Assembly (NCBI RefSeq): GCF_014467285.1
Contig: NZ_NKHR01000015.1
Coordinates: 1-64,000, forward strand
Reading direction: 5' to 3'
DNA: 64,000 bases
Source: Xenorhabdus sp014467285
GTDB lineage: Bacteria > Pseudomonadota > Gammaproteobacteria > Enterobacterales > Enterobacteriaceae
In this document: one piece after another, positions 1 through 8,858 of the stretch
Numbering within the stretch: position 1 is the stretch's first letter
Layout: each line of letters starts with the position of its first letter
Program-made: the position numbers and the translations under genes
Notes under the pieces: generated by a model
Database searches by the model: none
What the model saw: the letters and a program-made list of their open reading frames with translations, nothing else
What the model was told of the DNA's origin: nothing

Positions 1-457
1 TGTAGGCCTCAATAAATTGTTGCTGTTTATCCGCATCAAATTTATGAGGGACGCCCATCGGTTTCTTATAGCTGAACCCCTGACGGTGAAGCCATTTCGT
101 CATTCCGGCCACAGTGAAAGCAATTTGCCAACGTGTCCAGACATAGGCCGCAATTTGTGCGGTGGTATGCATCAAATTGACGGTCAGATACTCAACTAAT
201 TCTGTCGTTTGTTCGGCAGACAAACGGCTTTCAGAGCCCCCATTTTCAGGGGTGAGCTTTTCCTCAGAGAAATAATCTTTCAGATGACGACTGACGGTAC
301 TTTCATGAATACGCAAGGCCTGAGCAATCATCTGGGCTGTCCAGCCCTCGGAAGCTAAAAGAACGGCCTTGATACGGTCGCGTACCCGTCCATCACGAGT
401 CGTATCATGCATTAATTCGAGGGCGTGTTTTTGGTCTGACGTCAGATGAATTTTCAT
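1..457 (-). mobile_element. IS630-family transposase, N-terminal part, cut by window edge
   Basis: The minus strand encodes an open frame of about 152 residues beginning MKIHLTSDQKHALELMH. It has an N-terminal helix-turn-helix (AQALRIHESTVSRHLKDY, about residues 40-57) and then the winged region that precedes the DDE catalytic domain in IS630-type transposases. The frame runs off the left end of the window, so the catalytic domain is not visible. In-frame ATGs also exist at 463 and 469, and no strong ribosome binding site decides between them. The element end appears to lie near 470-480, where the next open frame begins without a start codon, which suggests insertion into a pre-existing gene. 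Family assignment comes from remembered similarity. Confidence 0.75.
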
Positions 458-471
458 GGGCATCAACATGA

Positions 472-783
472 TCTAATTTAAGTAAAAAATCAAGCATCTT
501 CAATTACGATGGGTATAAAGAATATTCCTCTGAGAATGAGGAGTATTTAGAAAATAAAGCAATTAAATCTAAAATTGTAGATTTAATTGTGAAAGCCAAA
601 GAGTGTGATGAAAATCAGCTTATTGATAAGGCATTCTTTTTACTTTTTGACAATACAGGATGCCAAGAAGATTTTGAGATTTTAAATGAAATCATTTCTC
701 CCTTGTTTGATAAGAAAATTATTACCAAGGAATTGATCGAAAAGAATTTAGGTGAAAACTCTCCATTAGCAAGATGGTATTAA
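472..783 (+). pseudogene. 5'-truncated unknown gene next to IS630
   Basis: An open frame runs from 472 to the stop at 781-783 and encodes about 103 residues, but it has no ATG and no ribosome binding site. A GTG at 589 lies inside continuous coding sequence and is an unlikely start. The visible protein is acidic and helical (SSENEEYLENKAIKSKIVD, then KAKECDENQLIDKAFFLLF) and ends SPLARWY. The lack of a start next to the IS630 boundary suggests that the IS removed or displaced the 5' end. Small acidic proteins of this type are common as immunity or orphan genes in toxin loci, but no family is recognised. Confidence 0.5.
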
Positions 784-932
784 TTACATTCAATATGATG
801 ATTTTTTAGATTAATATTCAGGCTGGAAGTTCTTTTCGATTCTCCGGCCTTATTCTTTTTTAAGAGTAGCTCAGTCCCTACTCTTAGTTGCTTGTGTAGT
901 CACCAATCAGTTCCCGCATTCGTAGCTTAATC

Positions 933-1230
933 GTAAGCGTATGGGGAATTACACCTTGCTCATCGCAATCTCCCATGGCAGAAGTTTCTCTAAATCGGGG
1001 ACTGGCTGGCAGAGTTCATCCAGACAGGTCATGGCATAATCAAAAGGGATCAATCCATTGGTTTTTGCCGTTTCAATGACACTGTAGAGGATAGCACTCG
1101 CCTGTGCGCCACATGGGGTATGGCTCGCTTTCCGGCCAATGACAAACGGTTTGATCGCTCTTTCCGCTGGGTTATTGTCAATCGACAGACGTCCATAGTC
1201 CAGATAGCGGATGAGTTTTGGCCATTGGTG
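933..1230 (-). mobile_element. IS66-family remnant: transposase C-terminus and terminal repeat
   Basis: The minus strand encodes the C-terminal part of an IS66 TnpC transposase, with WPKLIRYLDYGRLSIDNNPA, IKPFVIGRK, GAQASAILYSVIETAK and LDELCQP, ending at a stop at 949-951. The IS66-like terminal sequence GTAAGCG lies at 933-939 just outside the stop. The usual stretch after IGRK (NWLF plus a few residues) is replaced by ASHTPC, so the remnant carries a small internal change. Everything upstream of the WPKL motif is missing: near 1230 the sequence switches to an unrelated gene on the other strand. It cannot be active. Confidence 0.8.
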
Positions 1231-1231
1231 A

Positions 1232-1585
1232 CTTGTCTTGCTGGGCGCAGTGACTGCTTTGGCCGTAGGTGCTCTGGTGGTCGCTACTGGCGGCGCGGCA
1301 CTGGTTGTTGTCGCAGTCGGTTCGATTTCCATTACCAAGGAAACCGATAGTGAATTCCTTATAGATGATATTACATATCTGTTTGAATATGCTATCAAGA
1401 AATTAAATGAAAAATATCTTGTTTATATATTTTCTATTGATGAATCAAAAATGGTTACCTATGAAGATCATGTAAATAAAGAAGTAACAGAATATCATAC
1501 GCTTGGGGAAGCTATAAATCATTTGGAACTAAAAGGTATAAATATACAAAAGATGAAAGGCATGAAAGGAGTTTCACCATTTTAA
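1232..1585 (+). pseudogene. 3' remnant of unknown gene with hydrophobic segment
   Basis: The open frame starts directly after a stop at 1229 and encodes about 117 residues. A TTG at 1238 could start it, but there is no ribosome binding site, and the frame begins exactly where the IS66 remnant ends. The protein opens with a glycine/alanine/valine hydrophobic helix (AVTALAVGALVVATGGAALVV, about residues 5-25). A soluble region follows (FLIDDITYLFEYAIKKLNEK, then a C-terminal KGINIQKMKG). A hydrophobic Gly/Ala segment before a variable C-terminal region is seen in several secreted toxins, so this may be the tail of a polymorphic toxin, but no toxin motif is recognised. Confidence 0.45.
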
Positions 1586-2145
1586 AAATCGAGGAATTTT
1601 TACATCAATCACACTAATATGTATATATTACCAGTGTTTTTCTTAAAAATCCTACATACTTGATCCCGTCAAAACTATCAATAAATCACGTTAGCAATCA
1701 TTTTCTTCATTTATTATTTGTTAACCATATTTTTCTATTTGAAATCAAAAAAATCGCTAGTACACTTACTATACTTTTTCGCTATCCAGAGTCTTTTTTA
1801 TCGCGCTCTTGAAGGTTGAAAAACAGTAATAAATATCAGTTTTTATCTTGTAAAACCGCACTTAAGATACCAAGTAATAATTGTAAAACAGTTGCTTATA
1901 AGTGATGTGGAGCTGTCTCCACAATTCAAGATATACCTTTGTGACATAATGTAAACTTTGGAAAATATCAGCCTGCTGCTAAAAGGTTGAGGGGAGTTTT
2001 TTCTGGTTATGTTTGTCACGATGTCATAACAGAAGGGAGTAGTGATAACTGATGTTGCAAATCTAGCAAGTTAATTAGTTGATTTTCAAGGTTAAAATTC
2101 CATAGCCGTTTTCTCATATCAGATTTGATTATGAAGGGGGGAATG
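1586..2145. other. AT-rich intergenic region, no gene seen
   Basis: About 560 bp lie between the truncated frame and the membrane-anchored protein gene. No open frame of useful length or RNA gene was recognised. A small perfect hairpin (GTGGAG-CTGT-CTCCAC) lies at 1907-1922 without a T-run. The promoter of the downstream gene must lie here if that gene is expressed, but no clear -35/-10 pair stands out. Confidence 0.5.
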
Positions 2146-2679
2146 ATGTTTTTCCATGTTGTCAACAAAAATAAGATTATCGTATTTGCTTTAATATTGG
2201 GAATTTCTATTTTATTTTTATCTTTTAATAACAGTCGATTAGGGATTATTGGTTACGCTGATAAACATTGCCAGAAGAATACCGCCTGTTTGATTGATAT
2301 CAACAAAATTACCCCCTTTGACTGGGATAAAATGTACATCATTGATAAGGGCATGAAGCCTGAGGATATTGAGAATATCATCGGTGCGACATTTAATGAG
2401 AAGGCCAGTCTTTTTTATAAAATTATCTTTGTCAGAGATAAAAAGGTAGTTTATTCAGATGAATATCGTCCTTCGGATGAATCTTACAAGAAAAAGTTTA
2501 TCAAGCCTAATTTTCATTATCCAGTTGAAAGAAAGGGGGATTATTTTAGTCACTATGCTGTCTCGAAAAATAATTCTATTCTTTCAGTAGAAATTGAACA
2601 TAAGCCACTTGTGAGTGATAAGGTTTACTACAAAATTTCTCCTTCTAATGTGCAGCAAGTTAAGGGAAGGGATACGTAA
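2146..2679 (+). CDS. hypothetical membrane-anchored protein
   Basis: This encodes about 177 residues. ATG codons occur at 2131, 2143 and 2146. A purine-rich AAGGGGGG at 2134-2141 is best spaced for 2146, so that start is preferred. One N-terminal transmembrane helix or uncleaved signal (IIVFALILGISILFLSF, residues about 12-28) is followed by a soluble part of about 145 residues with two cysteines (HCQKNTACLID). Those may form a disulfide if the domain is periplasmic. No enzyme motif or family is recognised. Codon use and AT content resemble the surrounding accessory DNA. It is monocistronic, with the DUF1090 gene convergent to it. Confidence 0.6.
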   Translation: MFFHVVNKNKIIVFALILGISILFLSFNNSRLGIIGYADKHCQKNTACLIDINKITPFDWDKMYIIDKGMKPEDIENIIGATFNEKASLFYKIIFVRDKKVVYSDEYRPSDESYKKKFIKPNFHYPVERKGDYFSHYAVSKNNSILSVEIEHKPLVSDKVYYKISPSNVQQVKGRDT

Positions 2680-2735
2680 TTTTATCTGGCTTCTTTAGTA
2701 AAATGAGCAAAGTTACAAGATGAGGTGCAGGTTTG

Positions 2736-3101
2736 CTATTTCTGTTTGGCCTGCACTTTTTTTCCTATCTTTATTGTGCTGTTTTTAATGGATTTGCGAG
2801 GTGGTTTTTTGTTGTTTTTCCGCTTTAATGGCGCAGTGTTATCAGCCAAATTATCTTTTACCGCTTCAGATTTATTAGTTTTATCTTTTAGGCGTTTTTC
2901 CAAAGCACACATGTCTTTTATATTTTCTAAAGTTCGGGTTAGTCCTTTTATCAAGCGCTCGTCTTTATCTGCCTGAGCATATTGAAGCCGCCTTTCCAAT
3001 GTTTGCTTTTTTATCTCACATCCTGCTTTATTTGGGGTCGCATAGGCAACACTCATACAGAAAACAATCAACACAAATATGATCAATGTTTTCGACATCA
3101 T
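2736..3101 (-). CDS. DUF1090 family periplasmic protein
   Basis: This encodes 121 residues. An N-terminal signal peptide (MMSKTLIIFVLIVFCMSVAYA, cleavage probably after AYA) is followed by the DUF1090 pattern: an early Cys (AGCEIKKQTLERRLQYAQ), a helical region and a second Cys (DMCALEKRLKDK). The C-terminal 40 residues are a lysine-rich basic tail (RKNNKKPPRKSIKNS). The family, which includes E. coli YqjC, is periplasmic and has no firm function. The basic tail is longer than I would expect for the family. The second ATG codon (MSKT) is an equally possible start. It is transcribed divergently from rlmJ. Confidence 0.7.
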   Translation of the reverse strand: MMSKTLIIFVLIVFCMSVAYATPNKAGCEIKKQTLERRLQYAQADKDERLIKGLTRTLENIKDMCALEKRLKDKTNKSEAVKDNLADNTAPLKRKNNKKPPRKSIKNSTIKIGKKVQAKQK

Positions 3102-3311
3102 GAATTATTCCCAAGGTTATTGAGAGCGTTTATTCGAAATTTTATACTCTGATCTCGATTTGATCCTGAAAATTCGGCTGGTTCTACGCTGCGGGAGTGG
3201 CAGGAGGAGGCTTTTATCTTTTTTGTTGAGAATGAGGCTATAATGCCCCCTTTAGTTGTCTGGTAGGGCATCAGGCAAGTTATCAATATTCTGCTCTCGG
3301 GGTTAAATTGA

Positions 3312-4154
3312 ATGTTAAGTTATCGTCACAGCTTCCATGCCGGCAACCATGCTGATGTGCTTAAGCACACGGTGCAAAGCCTTATCATTGAGTCACTTAA
3401 AACAAAAGAAAAACCTTTCCTATATCTGGATACGCACGCGGGCGCAGGCCGTTATCAATTGAGTGGAGAACATGCCGAGCGTACAGGGGAGTATCTGGAA
3501 GGTATTGCCCGTATTTGGCAGCGTGATGATATTCCTGAGGAATTGTCGGCTTACATTAAGGCAGTGAAGGCACTGAACCCAAATGGTTCGCTACGCTATT
3601 ATCCAGGTTCTCCGTTGATTGCCCGTCATTTATTGCGTGAATATGATGAGCTTAATCTGAGTGAATTGCATCCCAGTGATTTTCCTTTGTTACGCACAGA
3701 ATTTTCCCGTGACAGTCGTACCCGTGTCCTGAGGGAAGATGGTTTTCAACAGCTGAAATCAAAATTGCCACCAAAAAGCCGTCGTGGTTTTGTGCTGATT
3801 GACCCGCCTTATGAACTGAAATCAGATTATAAAAATGTCGTTTATGGCATTCAGGAAGGGTATAAGCGCTTTGCTACAGGTACTTATGCGCTGTGGTATC
3901 CCGTTGTACTGCGCCAACAGATTAAACGCTTAGTGAAGGATCTGGAAGCGACAGGTATCCGCAAGATTTTACAAATTGAACTTGGTGTGCGCCCTGACAG
4001 TGATCAACGTGGTATGACGGCTTCAGGCATGATTGTTATTAACCCACCATGGAAATTAGAACAGCAGATGAAGGCAGTATTGCCGTGGCTGCATCAGGTA
4101 CTGGTTCCTGAAGGTATAGGACATACCTTAGTGGAGTGGATCGTACCTGAATAA
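3312..4154 (+). CDS. rlmJ: 23S rRNA (adenine-2030 N6)-methyltransferase RlmJ
   Basis: This 280-residue protein, the usual family length, methylates A2030 of 23S rRNA using S-adenosylmethionine. It begins MLSYRHSFHAGNHADVLKH, the RlmJ signature. The SAM-binding region follows (YLDTHAGAGRY, about residues 38-48). The catalytic motif DPPYE has its Asp at residue 164, in the position of the E. coli catalytic aspartate. It lies upstream of gor in the same orientation, as in E. coli, with 150 bp between them. The gene looks intact. Confidence 0.96.
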   Translation: MLSYRHSFHAGNHADVLKHTVQSLIIESLKTKEKPFLYLDTHAGAGRYQLSGEHAERTGEYLEGIARIWQRDDIPEELSAYIKAVKALNPNGSLRYYPGSPLIARHLLREYDELNLSELHPSDFPLLRTEFSRDSRTRVLREDGFQQLKSKLPPKSRRGFVLIDPPYELKSDYKNVVYGIQEGYKRFATGTYALWYPVVLRQQIKRLVKDLEATGIRKILQIELGVRPDSDQRGMTASGMIVINPPWKLEQQMKAVLPWLHQVLVPEGIGHTLVEWIVPE

Positions 4155-4304
4155 GGGAAAGTTCAACGTGGCGTTATGACTCAATAGCCGAGGCCTATGG
4201 CAGTGAAAGCTAGAATCGTCCACAGACAGTGATAATTTTTTGTAATAATAGGCGCCAGGTTGAACTTAGCAGTAACTTAATTGATTAGACGGAAGTGACC
4301 TAAG

Positions 4305-5657
4305 ATGAGTAAACATTACGATTATATTGCAATTGGTGGCGGCAGTGGCGGCATTGCTTCCATTAACCGTGCAGCCATGTATGGGCAGAAATGTGCCCTG
4401 ATTGAGGCAAAAGCATTAGGTGGAACATGTGTTAATGTGGGTTGTGTGCCGAAGAAAGTGATGTGGCATGCTGCGCAAATTGCCGAATCTATTCATCAAT
4501 ATGGTCCCGACTATGGTTTTGATACTACCGTTAATCATTTTGATTGGAAAAAACTGGTTGCCAGCCGCACTGCTTATATTGATCGCATTCATCAGTCATA
4601 TGAGCGTGTATTGGGCAACAATAAGGTAGATGTCATTCAAGGTTTTGCTCGTTTCGTCGATGCGCACTCCGTTGAAGTTAATGGTGAAAAAATTACGGCT
4701 GACCATATCCTGATTGCAACAGGTGGTCGTCCGATGTGTCCGAATATTCCCGGTGCGGAATACGGTATTGATTCAGATGGTTTCTTCGAGCTGGATGAGA
4801 TGCCGAAACGTGTTGCTGTGGTGGGTGCTGGTTATATCGCCGTTGAAATCGCGGGTGTTTTGAATGCGCTGGGTAGTGAAACTCACCTGTTTGTTCGTAA
4901 ATATGCCCCGCTGCGCTCTTTCGACCCTATGATTGTGGATACCTTGCTGGAAGTCATCAAAAACGAGGGGCCGACACTGCATACGGATGCAATATTAAAA
5001 TCCGTGATGAAAAACAGTGATGGCAGCCTGACCGTTCAGTTACAGGATGGCAGAGAGCAGACGGTTGATACGTTGATTTGGGCGATTGGGCGTGAACCGA
5101 TGACGGATAATCTGAATCTGGCTGCAACAGGTGTTGAGCTGAATGAGAAAGGTTATATCCAGGTCGATAAGTATCAGAATACCAATGTTAATGGCCTTTA
5201 TGCCGTTGGCGATAACACTGGTGCGATAGAATTGACCCCAGTCGCCATCGCGGCAGGGCGTCGTTTATCTGAACGTCTGTTTAATAACAAACCGGAAGAG
5301 CATCTGGATTACACCAATGTGCCAACGGTGGTCTTCAGTCATCCGCCAATCGGTGTTGTCGGTTTGACGGAGCCGCAGGCAAAAGCACAATATGGTGACG
5401 ATCAGATTAAGGTTTATACATCGTCCTTTACCGCAATGTATACGGCTGTGACACAACACCGTCAGCCATGCCGCATGAAGCTGGTTTGTGTGGGTAAAGA
5501 TGAGAAGATTGTGGGTATCCACGGGATCGGTTTTGGTATGGATGAAATCCTGCAAGGTTTTGCGGTTGCGCTGAAAATGGGGGCAACGAAAAAGGATTTT
5601 GATAATACGGTTGCTATCCATCCGACCGCGGCGGAAGAGTTTGTCACCATGAGATAA
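4305..5657 (+). CDS. gor: glutathione reductase
   Basis: This FAD-dependent NADPH:glutathione-disulfide oxidoreductase has 450 residues, the same as E. coli Gor. It keeps the cytoplasmic glutathione pool reduced. Visible features are the FAD-binding GGGSGG (residues 11-16), the redox-active pair C42/C47 in GGTCVNVGC, the NADPH-binding Rossmann motif VGAGYIAVE, the second FAD motif YAVGDN, and the C-terminal catalytic HPTAAEE with His439 and Glu444. The start has a GGAAGTGACC-type purine stretch upstream. It follows rlmJ, as in E. coli. Confidence 0.97.
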   Translation: MSKHYDYIAIGGGSGGIASINRAAMYGQKCALIEAKALGGTCVNVGCVPKKVMWHAAQIAESIHQYGPDYGFDTTVNHFDWKKLVASRTAYIDRIHQSYERVLGNNKVDVIQGFARFVDAHSVEVNGEKITADHILIATGGRPMCPNIPGAEYGIDSDGFFELDEMPKRVAVVGAGYIAVEIAGVLNALGSETHLFVRKYAPLRSFDPMIVDTLLEVIKNEGPTLHTDAILKSVMKNSDGSLTVQLQDGREQTVDTLIWAIGREPMTDNLNLAATGVELNEKGYIQVDKYQNTNVNGLYAVGDNTGAIELTPVAIAAGRRLSERLFNNKPEEHLDYTNVPTVVFSHPPIGVVGLTEPQAKAQYGDDQIKVYTSSFTAMYTAVTQHRQPCRMKLVCVGKDEKIVGIHGIGFGMDEILQGFAVALKMGATKKDFDNTVAIHPTAAEEFVTMR

Positions 5658-5765
5658 TGGGATTATTTAAGAGTAATCTCCATTTGATTGTTACTCGAAT
5701 ATCGCTTTCTCTGAAAACCATTCCCCTGCAATTGTAGAACATGCAATTAAAGGGGAGATGTATTG

Positions 5766-5897
5766 GTGCATTTTATTCGAATAGATGAGCAAGCTGCCAA
5801 GCTTGCTCTATTTGCCGATGCAACGTTCGTGGCGACTTGTTTGGTAAATGGACGTCCAACGGTACCTGAAGTTGTGATGAATGCGGTTGTTGATTGA
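5766..5897 (+). CDS. possible small ORF, 43 residues
   Basis: A GTG-started frame encodes 43 residues (begins MHFIRIDEQAAK, ends MNAVVD). It is preceded by AGGGGAG at 5750-5756, about nine bases upstream, which is a good ribosome binding site. There is no recognised family. It could be a true small protein, or the remnant of a lost gene between gor and lsrK. Composition is not obviously different from neighbouring coding sequence. Treat as tentative. Confidence 0.3.
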   Translation: MHFIRIDEQAAKLALFADATFVATCLVNGRPTVPEVVMNAVVD

Positions 5898-5909
5898 TTG
5901 TTTTCAAAT

Positions 5910-5936
5910 TTGGCCTCTAATTGATAAAGAGGCCAA
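5910..5936 (-). terminator. hairpin downstream of lsrK
   Basis: The perfect 9-bp stem TTGGCCTCT/AGAGGCCAA has a 9-base loop, six bases beyond the lsrK stop. On the minus strand the hairpin is followed by a weak T stretch (ATTTG), so it probably terminates the lsrRK transcript. Confidence 0.6.
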
Positions 5937-5942
5937 CCTGAA

Positions 5943-7535
5943 TCACAACCCTGGCGCTTTCCACAACGAAGTTGTCAAGCCATCATCCACCAAATGCAGT
6001 TGATCAGCATACACGGCCTGCCAATCTTTCTTTGCTTTCTGGTAAGTCTCATGATGGCTTAAGTTTGGTTGATATTCCCGTTCCCAGCGCACCAATCTTT
6101 CTCCGGTTGCAGGCAGTGAATCATATAAGCCAACACCGACACCGGCAGCAATTGCACAGCCCAGTGCCGTCGCTTCTTTAACCACCGGAACGCGTACAGG
6201 CAGTCCGGTAACGTCAGAGAGAATCTGGCACCAGAGTTTGCCTTTTGAGCCACCGCCCGCGAAAACCAGTGAATCCGCTTGGACGCCGGAGAAAGCGGAA
6301 ACCATGTCGAGGTTACACGCTGAGACAATAGCGGCATTCTCTTCCAGCGCCCGGAATAATGTCGCTTTGTTGCACTTTTCCGGATCAATGGAGAGGTTAA
6401 GGAAGGATGGAGCGGCGTGATACCACGATTTAAACCGCATGACATCGGAGAAGATCGGCATGACGCCATGCGCACCAGCAGGAACTCTGGCCGCCATATC
6501 TTCCAGCAGGCTGTAAGCATCAACGCCCAGCCGTTCCGCCAGCAGTTTTTCTTCTGCGCAGAAGGCATCGCGGAACCAGCGCATGGTAAGGCCAGTGAAG
6601 AAGCTGATGGATTCTGCTTGTGCCATGCCGGGAATAACATGTGGATTGATGCGAATGTTCATGTTGGGATCGGTGATCGGCTCTGGCAGGTTGACGACTT
6701 GTTGCCAGAATGTCCCTCCGAGTACTGCGGTTTGGGCTGGTTTGACGACACCAATGCCGAGGCAGCCGAGTTGGACATCACCACCGCCCATAATCACGGG
6801 TGTGCCACTGTTCAGGCCGCATTCAGCCGCCGCTTTTTCGGTGATATAACCGAGTAAGGTTCCTGTTTCTTTGACGGGAGAAAGGATATCGGAACGCAGT
6901 CCGGCCATGTCCAGCAAGCTTGGGCGCCAATCGCGGGTGACTAAATCCAGCATGCCTGTTGTGCCGGCGTTGGAAGGATCAACCGCCAGTTCGCCACTCA
7001 ACATATAAGCCAGCCAATCGCTGATCATCGTCAGCGTACTGGCTTGCCGATAGATATCCGCACGGTGATGTGCCAGCCAAAGCAGACGAGGCATTGCACC
7101 TAATGCCAGTGTTTGGCCGGAGTAACGGTAGACATCATACTCAAACGTATTGCCGTAAAGCTCCTTCAACTCGCTGACTTCATGGTTGGAACGTGCATCC
7201 ACGTTGGCGCATGCCCAGATGGGATCGCCGTCGCGATTATAGAGGACGATGCCTTCCCGCATTGAACAGGCGGCAACACTCTGAATCGCATTGGCGGGCA
7301 GTTCTGCCTTTTGCAGCGCCTGCCGGATACATTGGCAGGCCAGTTGCCAGTTGGTTTTCAGGTCAAACTCCATGGAACCCGCAACATTCGGTACAGGCTG
7401 GTGTATCCACTCAGCCTGTCCAACGGCGATCTGATTCCCTTCAAGATCAAATATAACTGCACGGATACTGCCAGTTCCTGCATCAAGCGCCATCAGATAT
7501 TTTCCTGATGGTTGAGCATGAGCATATTGATTCAT
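5943..7535 (-). CDS. lsrK: autoinducer-2 kinase LsrK
   Basis: This FGGY-family carbohydrate kinase of 530 residues has the same length as E. coli LsrK. It phosphorylates imported autoinducer-2 (DPD) in the cytoplasm, giving phospho-AI-2, which inactivates the LsrR repressor. The N-terminal ATPase motif MALDAGTGSIRAVIFD (about residues 15-30) and the C-terminal FAGGGSKGKLWCQI (about residues 426-439) are typical of the family. It is downstream of lsrR on the same strand with about 70 bp between, so the two are probably cotranscribed away from lsrACDBFG. Confidence 0.95.
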   Translation of the reverse strand: MNQYAHAQPSGKYLMALDAGTGSIRAVIFDLEGNQIAVGQAEWIHQPVPNVAGSMEFDLKTNWQLACQCIRQALQKAELPANAIQSVAACSMREGIVLYNRDGDPIWACANVDARSNHEVSELKELYGNTFEYDVYRYSGQTLALGAMPRLLWLAHHRADIYRQASTLTMISDWLAYMLSGELAVDPSNAGTTGMLDLVTRDWRPSLLDMAGLRSDILSPVKETGTLLGYITEKAAAECGLNSGTPVIMGGGDVQLGCLGIGVVKPAQTAVLGGTFWQQVVNLPEPITDPNMNIRINPHVIPGMAQAESISFFTGLTMRWFRDAFCAEEKLLAERLGVDAYSLLEDMAARVPAGAHGVMPIFSDVMRFKSWYHAAPSFLNLSIDPEKCNKATLFRALEENAAIVSACNLDMVSAFSGVQADSLVFAGGGSKGKLWCQILSDVTGLPVRVPVVKEATALGCAIAAGVGVGLYDSLPATGERLVRWEREYQPNLSHHETYQKAKKDWQAVYADQLHLVDDGLTTSLWKAPGL

Positions 7536-7608
7536 GATGCTATCCTCGTCTGTCGTTATCTTCTTTTTATTCGATATGGCACAGGGATGGATAGATATTA
7601 TTAGTCGA

Positions 7609-8619
7609 TCAAGTCAGCATAGCCCGCGCGGTCTGTTCCTCTGTCACCAGTGAACTGATATAGCCTCCTTTCAGAGCAGCAACAATGGCATCCGCTTTTT
7701 CGATACCGCCTGCTACACCCATTACGTTCGGGATGGTTTTCATTTCTGGCAGTGAGATCCCTATCAACTCTTGATGGATCTCAATATCGCTGACCAATTC
7801 ACCTTCTGCATTAAAGAAATAACCAAGAATATCCCCGACGGCACCTTTGCGACCAAACATCAATTGTTCCCCATCGCTGATATAACCGGAACGCATAATG
7901 GTTGCTTGCTGCTTTTGGTTGATTGCACCAATTCCGACAACAGCGATATCGGCTGCACAGGCGGCCAAAATCACATCCCGTACACTACGTTCTTCGCGGA
8001 ATGTTGCCGCGACTTGATGGGTGGAGGCCCGCAGTGGTGCAGGAATAATGCTGACAGGACAGTCTGCATCAAGCTGGCCAATGCCGGTCATGTAAGGGCC
8101 AACACCGCCAGACAGCGTCACCAACCGAATTTGTTGGGATGAAATAAAACCACTCAGGTGTTGCAAAGTACACATGGGGGTTTCACCAAACCCAATCGCC
8201 AATAGTTGGTGAGGTTCAATCAGTGTCATTAACAGGTGAGCGGCTGCGATACCGAGACGCGCATTCAAGTTCACGCCGCCAAGAGCGGGTAACACACGAA
8301 CTTGTTTAAGATTAAAGCGTTCTTGCAAAGCATTTTCTAATTCCAGACACCCTTCATAGCGTGAATTGATCTTAACGCGTATCACACCAGACTGGCGCCC
8401 TTTCTCCAGTAAGCGGGAAACTTTAAGACGGCTTAAGCCAAGCAATTCACCGATGTCCCCTTGAGTCAGACCATCGTGATAGTAAAACCAGGCAATACGG
8501 GCCATTAGTTCTTCTTCACTCATGCAATTTCCTGGATAGTTGTGACCTGAGTAGTCAATTTCCTCGGATAATACGCTTTTCTCTGATACTGATTGTTTCT
8601 GGCTTGATTTGATCGACAT
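7609..8619 (-). CDS. lsrR: transcriptional repressor LsrR
   Basis: This SorC/DeoR-type regulator has about 336 residues from the ATG at 8619; an in-frame GTG at 8637 would add six. A helix-turn-helix (DGLTQGDIGELLGLSRLKVSRLLEKGRQSG) lies in the N-terminal quarter. The C-terminal sugar-phosphate sensor domain contains GFGETPM and SGGVGPY. In enterics LsrR represses lsr until phospho-AI-2 binds. Relative to E. coli LsrR (317 residues) it has a short N-terminal extension rich in Ser, Lys and Glu. It is divergent from lsrA across a short promoter region. Confidence 0.94.
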   Translation of the reverse strand: MSIKSSQKQSVSEKSVLSEEIDYSGHNYPGNCMSEEELMARIAWFYYHDGLTQGDIGELLGLSRLKVSRLLEKGRQSGVIRVKINSRYEGCLELENALQERFNLKQVRVLPALGGVNLNARLGIAAAHLLMTLIEPHQLLAIGFGETPMCTLQHLSGFISSQQIRLVTLSGGVGPYMTGIGQLDADCPVSIIPAPLRASTHQVAATFREERSVRDVILAACAADIAVVGIGAINQKQQATIMRSGYISDGEQLMFGRKGAVGDILGYFFNAEGELVSDIEIHQELIGISLPEMKTIPNVMGVAGGIEKADAIVAALKGGYISSLVTEEQTARAMLT

Positions 8620-8637
8620 AACAACTTCTTTATCCAC

Positions 8638-8858
8638 AATTAAAGGATAATCATTAATGCCACTAATGTGCTAGAGGCTTAAGCAATATTTTGAACATAT
8701 TTTAATGTAGATCTAACTTTTTCACAAAATGTGATCTAATTATTGAAAAAATCTTAATGTTTGAATTAGAGTATTGAACAAATGTATTTAAAATAAATAA
8801 AAGTTCATATTTGGCATCGGTGTCAGAAACGCAAGCCCAAAATGCTATGAGGTATGTG
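8638..8858. promoter_or_regulatory. lsrR-lsrA divergent promoter region
   Basis: This AT-rich region separates the divergent lsrRK and lsrACDBFG units, so by position it must hold both promoters and the LsrR operator. The inverted repeat TCACA-AAA-TGTGA at 8722-8734 is the clearest symmetric element and is a candidate protein-binding site. It has the half-site order opposite to a CRP site, and I see no good CRP consensus. The operator assignment is inference. Confidence 0.5.

Noticed and set aside
1120..1350. Plus-strand frame across the IS66/unknown junction
   Set aside because: It is antisense to the IS66 transposase remnant and crosses the junction, so it is a chance frame.
3098..3286. 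Minus-strand frame of 62 residues upstream of the DUF1090 gene
   Set aside because: No ribosome binding site or recognisable protein character; it lies in the promoter region of rlmJ and DUF1090.
6059..6640. 193-residue frame inside lsrK
   Set aside because: It is an alternate-frame shadow of lsrK on the same strand, with biased composition.
8722..8734. CRP site in the lsr promoter
   Set aside because: The half-sites are in the order TCACA then TGTGA with a 3-base gap, which is not the TGTGA-N6-TCACA arrangement of CRP.
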